Shown in pieces: positions 62,743 to 64,000 of a stretch of 64,000 bases of DNA. The stretch comes from Cylindrotheca closterium (taxonomy: Eukaryota; Bacillariophyta; Bacillariophyceae; Bacillariales; Bacillariaceae). The stretch covers positions 124,001 to 188,000 of the forward strand of contig CAKOGP040001914.1 of assembly GCA_933822405.4 (NCBI GenBank), read 5' to 3'. The notes beneath the pieces are model-generated. The model had not been told where the DNA came from. It ran no database searches and saw only the letters and a program-made list of their open reading frames with translations. The translations under genes were made by a program, and so were the position numbers. Numbering within the stretch: position 1 is the stretch's first letter; the number at the start of each line of letters is the position of its first letter.

Positions 62743-64000
62743 ATGAAACACAGAATTCATCTCTTTTCAATCTTATTCTGCTCTGCTTCTCTTGCAAAAG
62801 CCATGACAATGACATCGTCATCATCCACAACCATAAAAGACAAGCCGTTTGGAGCTTGGGAGTCTCCCATTACCAGTCAATCCATCACGGCTGGTTCCGT
62901 CCGTCTGGGTGGCTTGACATTTCACGACCAAACCCTATATTGGTTGGAAGGACGTCCCCAAGAAGGGGGGCGTCAAGTCTTGTGTTCTGACAAAGGCGAC
63001 GTCTTGCCCAAAGACTCCAATGCACGCACACGCGTCCACGAATATGGAGGAGCTGCTGTGACCATGGCCAAAGACAAAGTGTACTTTTCGGAGTTTGCCA
63101 CTCAGCAATTGTGTTGTTTGGAGTCAGACAAGAAGGTGGAACCCATGACCCCGGATGGGAATCGTTATCGATTCGCGGATGGTGTCTACGATGAAACCAC
63201 GAATCAAATATTTTGCGTCCGAGAAGATCATTTGGTGGATGGTAAGGCAACCCCCCAACAAGTAGTCAATGAAATTGTTTCTATCCAATTGGATGGCTCT
63301 ATGGAAATGAAGGTCTTGGCCACGGGCAATGACTTTTATGCCGCACCTCGGCTATCACCCGACGGCACCAAATTGGCTTACATCACTTGGAATCATCCCA
63401 ACATGCCCTGGGACGCTACGGAATTGCGACTTATGGATTTGAATCGAAACGGCGATAGCACTTTGTCTCATCTTCTCTTGGCAGGAAGTGACAAGAACAC
63501 CTCCATTATGCAACCCAAATGGCATCCACAAACCGGAGACTTGTACTACATTTCGGATCAATCTGGATTTTACAATATTTACCGTACCACCAGCGTGGAA
63601 ACCAACACTGTTATGGATGAAAAGAAGGATCCCATTTTGCCCATGGAGGTTGATTTTGGAGGGGCGGCTCCCGGTTGGGGCTTGGGACAACAAGGATTTA
63701 CATTCTTGGCGGATGGTCGCTTGATTGCCCAATACACCAGAGATGGCGAATCAGTACTCTTGGTAGCCGAAGTGCCCGAGGACGGCATAGTTACCAACCT
63801 GGTCAAGTTTCGTACCGAGGATGGTCTTCCCATGCAATTTGGTGGCGTTGTGGTGGACGGCACGGCTGATCCATCCTCCCCCGAAGCTCTTGACGTTTAC
63901 TTTTTGGGTGGATCACCCTCGACTCCCAGTTCCATTTACAAGTGGAATCTAGAAACCAAGGGACCTGCGGAAATTTTGAAAAAGTCGTCCACCTTGTCCT
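62743..64000 (+). CDS. Secreted S9-type peptidase, N-terminal part (3' partial)
   Basis: The frame from ATG 62743 is open to the window end (419 codons) with no introns needed. The N-terminus MKHRIHLFSILFCSASLAKA is a likely signal peptide. The rest is the beta-propeller of S9C dipeptidyl/acylaminoacyl peptidases: RVHEYGG, PRLSPDGTKLAYI, TWNHPNMPWDATEL, PKWHPQTGDLYYISDQSG and GGAAPGWGLG. The alpha/beta-hydrolase catalytic domain, with Ser-Asp-His, would lie beyond 64000. The propeller gates access so that only peptides enter. A lumenal or secreted location follows from the leader. Confidence 0.88.
   Translation, partial: MKHRIHLFSILFCSASLAKAMTMTSSSSTTIKDKPFGAWESPITSQSITAGSVRLGGLTFHDQTLYWLEGRPQEGGRQVLCSDKGDVLPKDSNARTRVHEYGGAAVTMAKDKVYFSEFATQQLCCLESDKKVEPMTPDGNRYRFADGVYDETTNQIFCVREDHLVDGKATPQQVVNEIVSIQLDGSMEMKVLATGNDFYAAPRLSPDGTKLAYITWNHPNMPWDATELRLMDLNRNGDSTLSHLLLAGSDKNTSIMQPKWHPQTGDLYYISDQSGFYNIYRTTSVETNTVMDEKKDPILPMEVDFGGAAPGWGLGQQGFTFLADGRLIAQYTRDGESVLLVAEVPEDGIVTNLVKFRTEDGLPMQFGGVVVDGTADPSSPEALDVYFLGGSPSTPSSIYKWNLETKGPAEILKKSSTLS

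Overview
The window is nuclear DNA from a eukaryote with compact, intron-poor genes; introns are 61-164 bp with GT..AG ends. It most resembles a diatom, perhaps a benthic raphid pennate such as Seminavis robusta. The evidence is a relic of a fucoxanthin-chlorophyll light-harvesting (FCP) gene at 33.09-33.29 kb, a small secreted or plastid-type preprotein at 32.4 kb, helicase-associated-domain and GT92 proteins, a Skp1-GlcNAc-transferase-like protein and secreted VWA/VWD proteins. The species is inferred. No rRNA, tRNA, CRISPR array or transposase/reverse transcriptase was recognised.

Layout. 0-4.2 kb: a receptor-less guanylyl cyclase fused to two PDE domains, the first apparently catalytically dead. 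4.2-10.3 kb: three copies of one duplicated unit carrying kinesin-light-chain-like TPR genes; one is intact with an internally duplicated module, one has a 1-bp frameshift and one is a deleted relic. 10.8-18.7 kb: three tandem secreted VWA-VWD proteins that differ in Pro-rich inserts and intron content. 19.2-22.5 kb: aspartate aminotransferase and a PRCC-like nuclear protein. 22.9-30.1 kb: two tandem AAA/STAND ATPases. 30.3-34.6 kb: an FAD/NAD(P) oxidoreductase, a small preprotein, the FCP relic and a PA-RING E3 ligase.

35.2-48.8 kb: a dispersed tandem array of at least seven intact and two broken copies of an unrecognised ~100-residue protein. The copies share conserved ends, a Ser/Pro-rich middle, conserved 3' flanks and a shared upstream element. 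The array is interrupted by a PH-like-domain gene and a helicase-associated-domain gene. This is the best candidate here for something undescribed.

48.9-64 kb: a run with a secretory-pathway flavour. It holds two tandem GT92-type glycosyltransferases, a Sed5/syntaxin-5-type Qa-SNARE, a disordered protein, a membrane-anchored (P)APS-reductase/thioredoxin fusion with a PDI-like CGHC site, a Skp1-GlcNAc-transferase-like type II membrane protein built with a 22-nt microexon, and the 5' part of a secreted S9 peptidase running off the window.

Local duplication dominates the window (TPR x3, VWA-VWD x3, STAND x2, GT92 x2, small-protein array). Paralogs repeatedly differ in introns at otherwise identical sites. 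All splice models given were derived by eye from GT/AG sites and paralog alignment, and all keep the reading frame.
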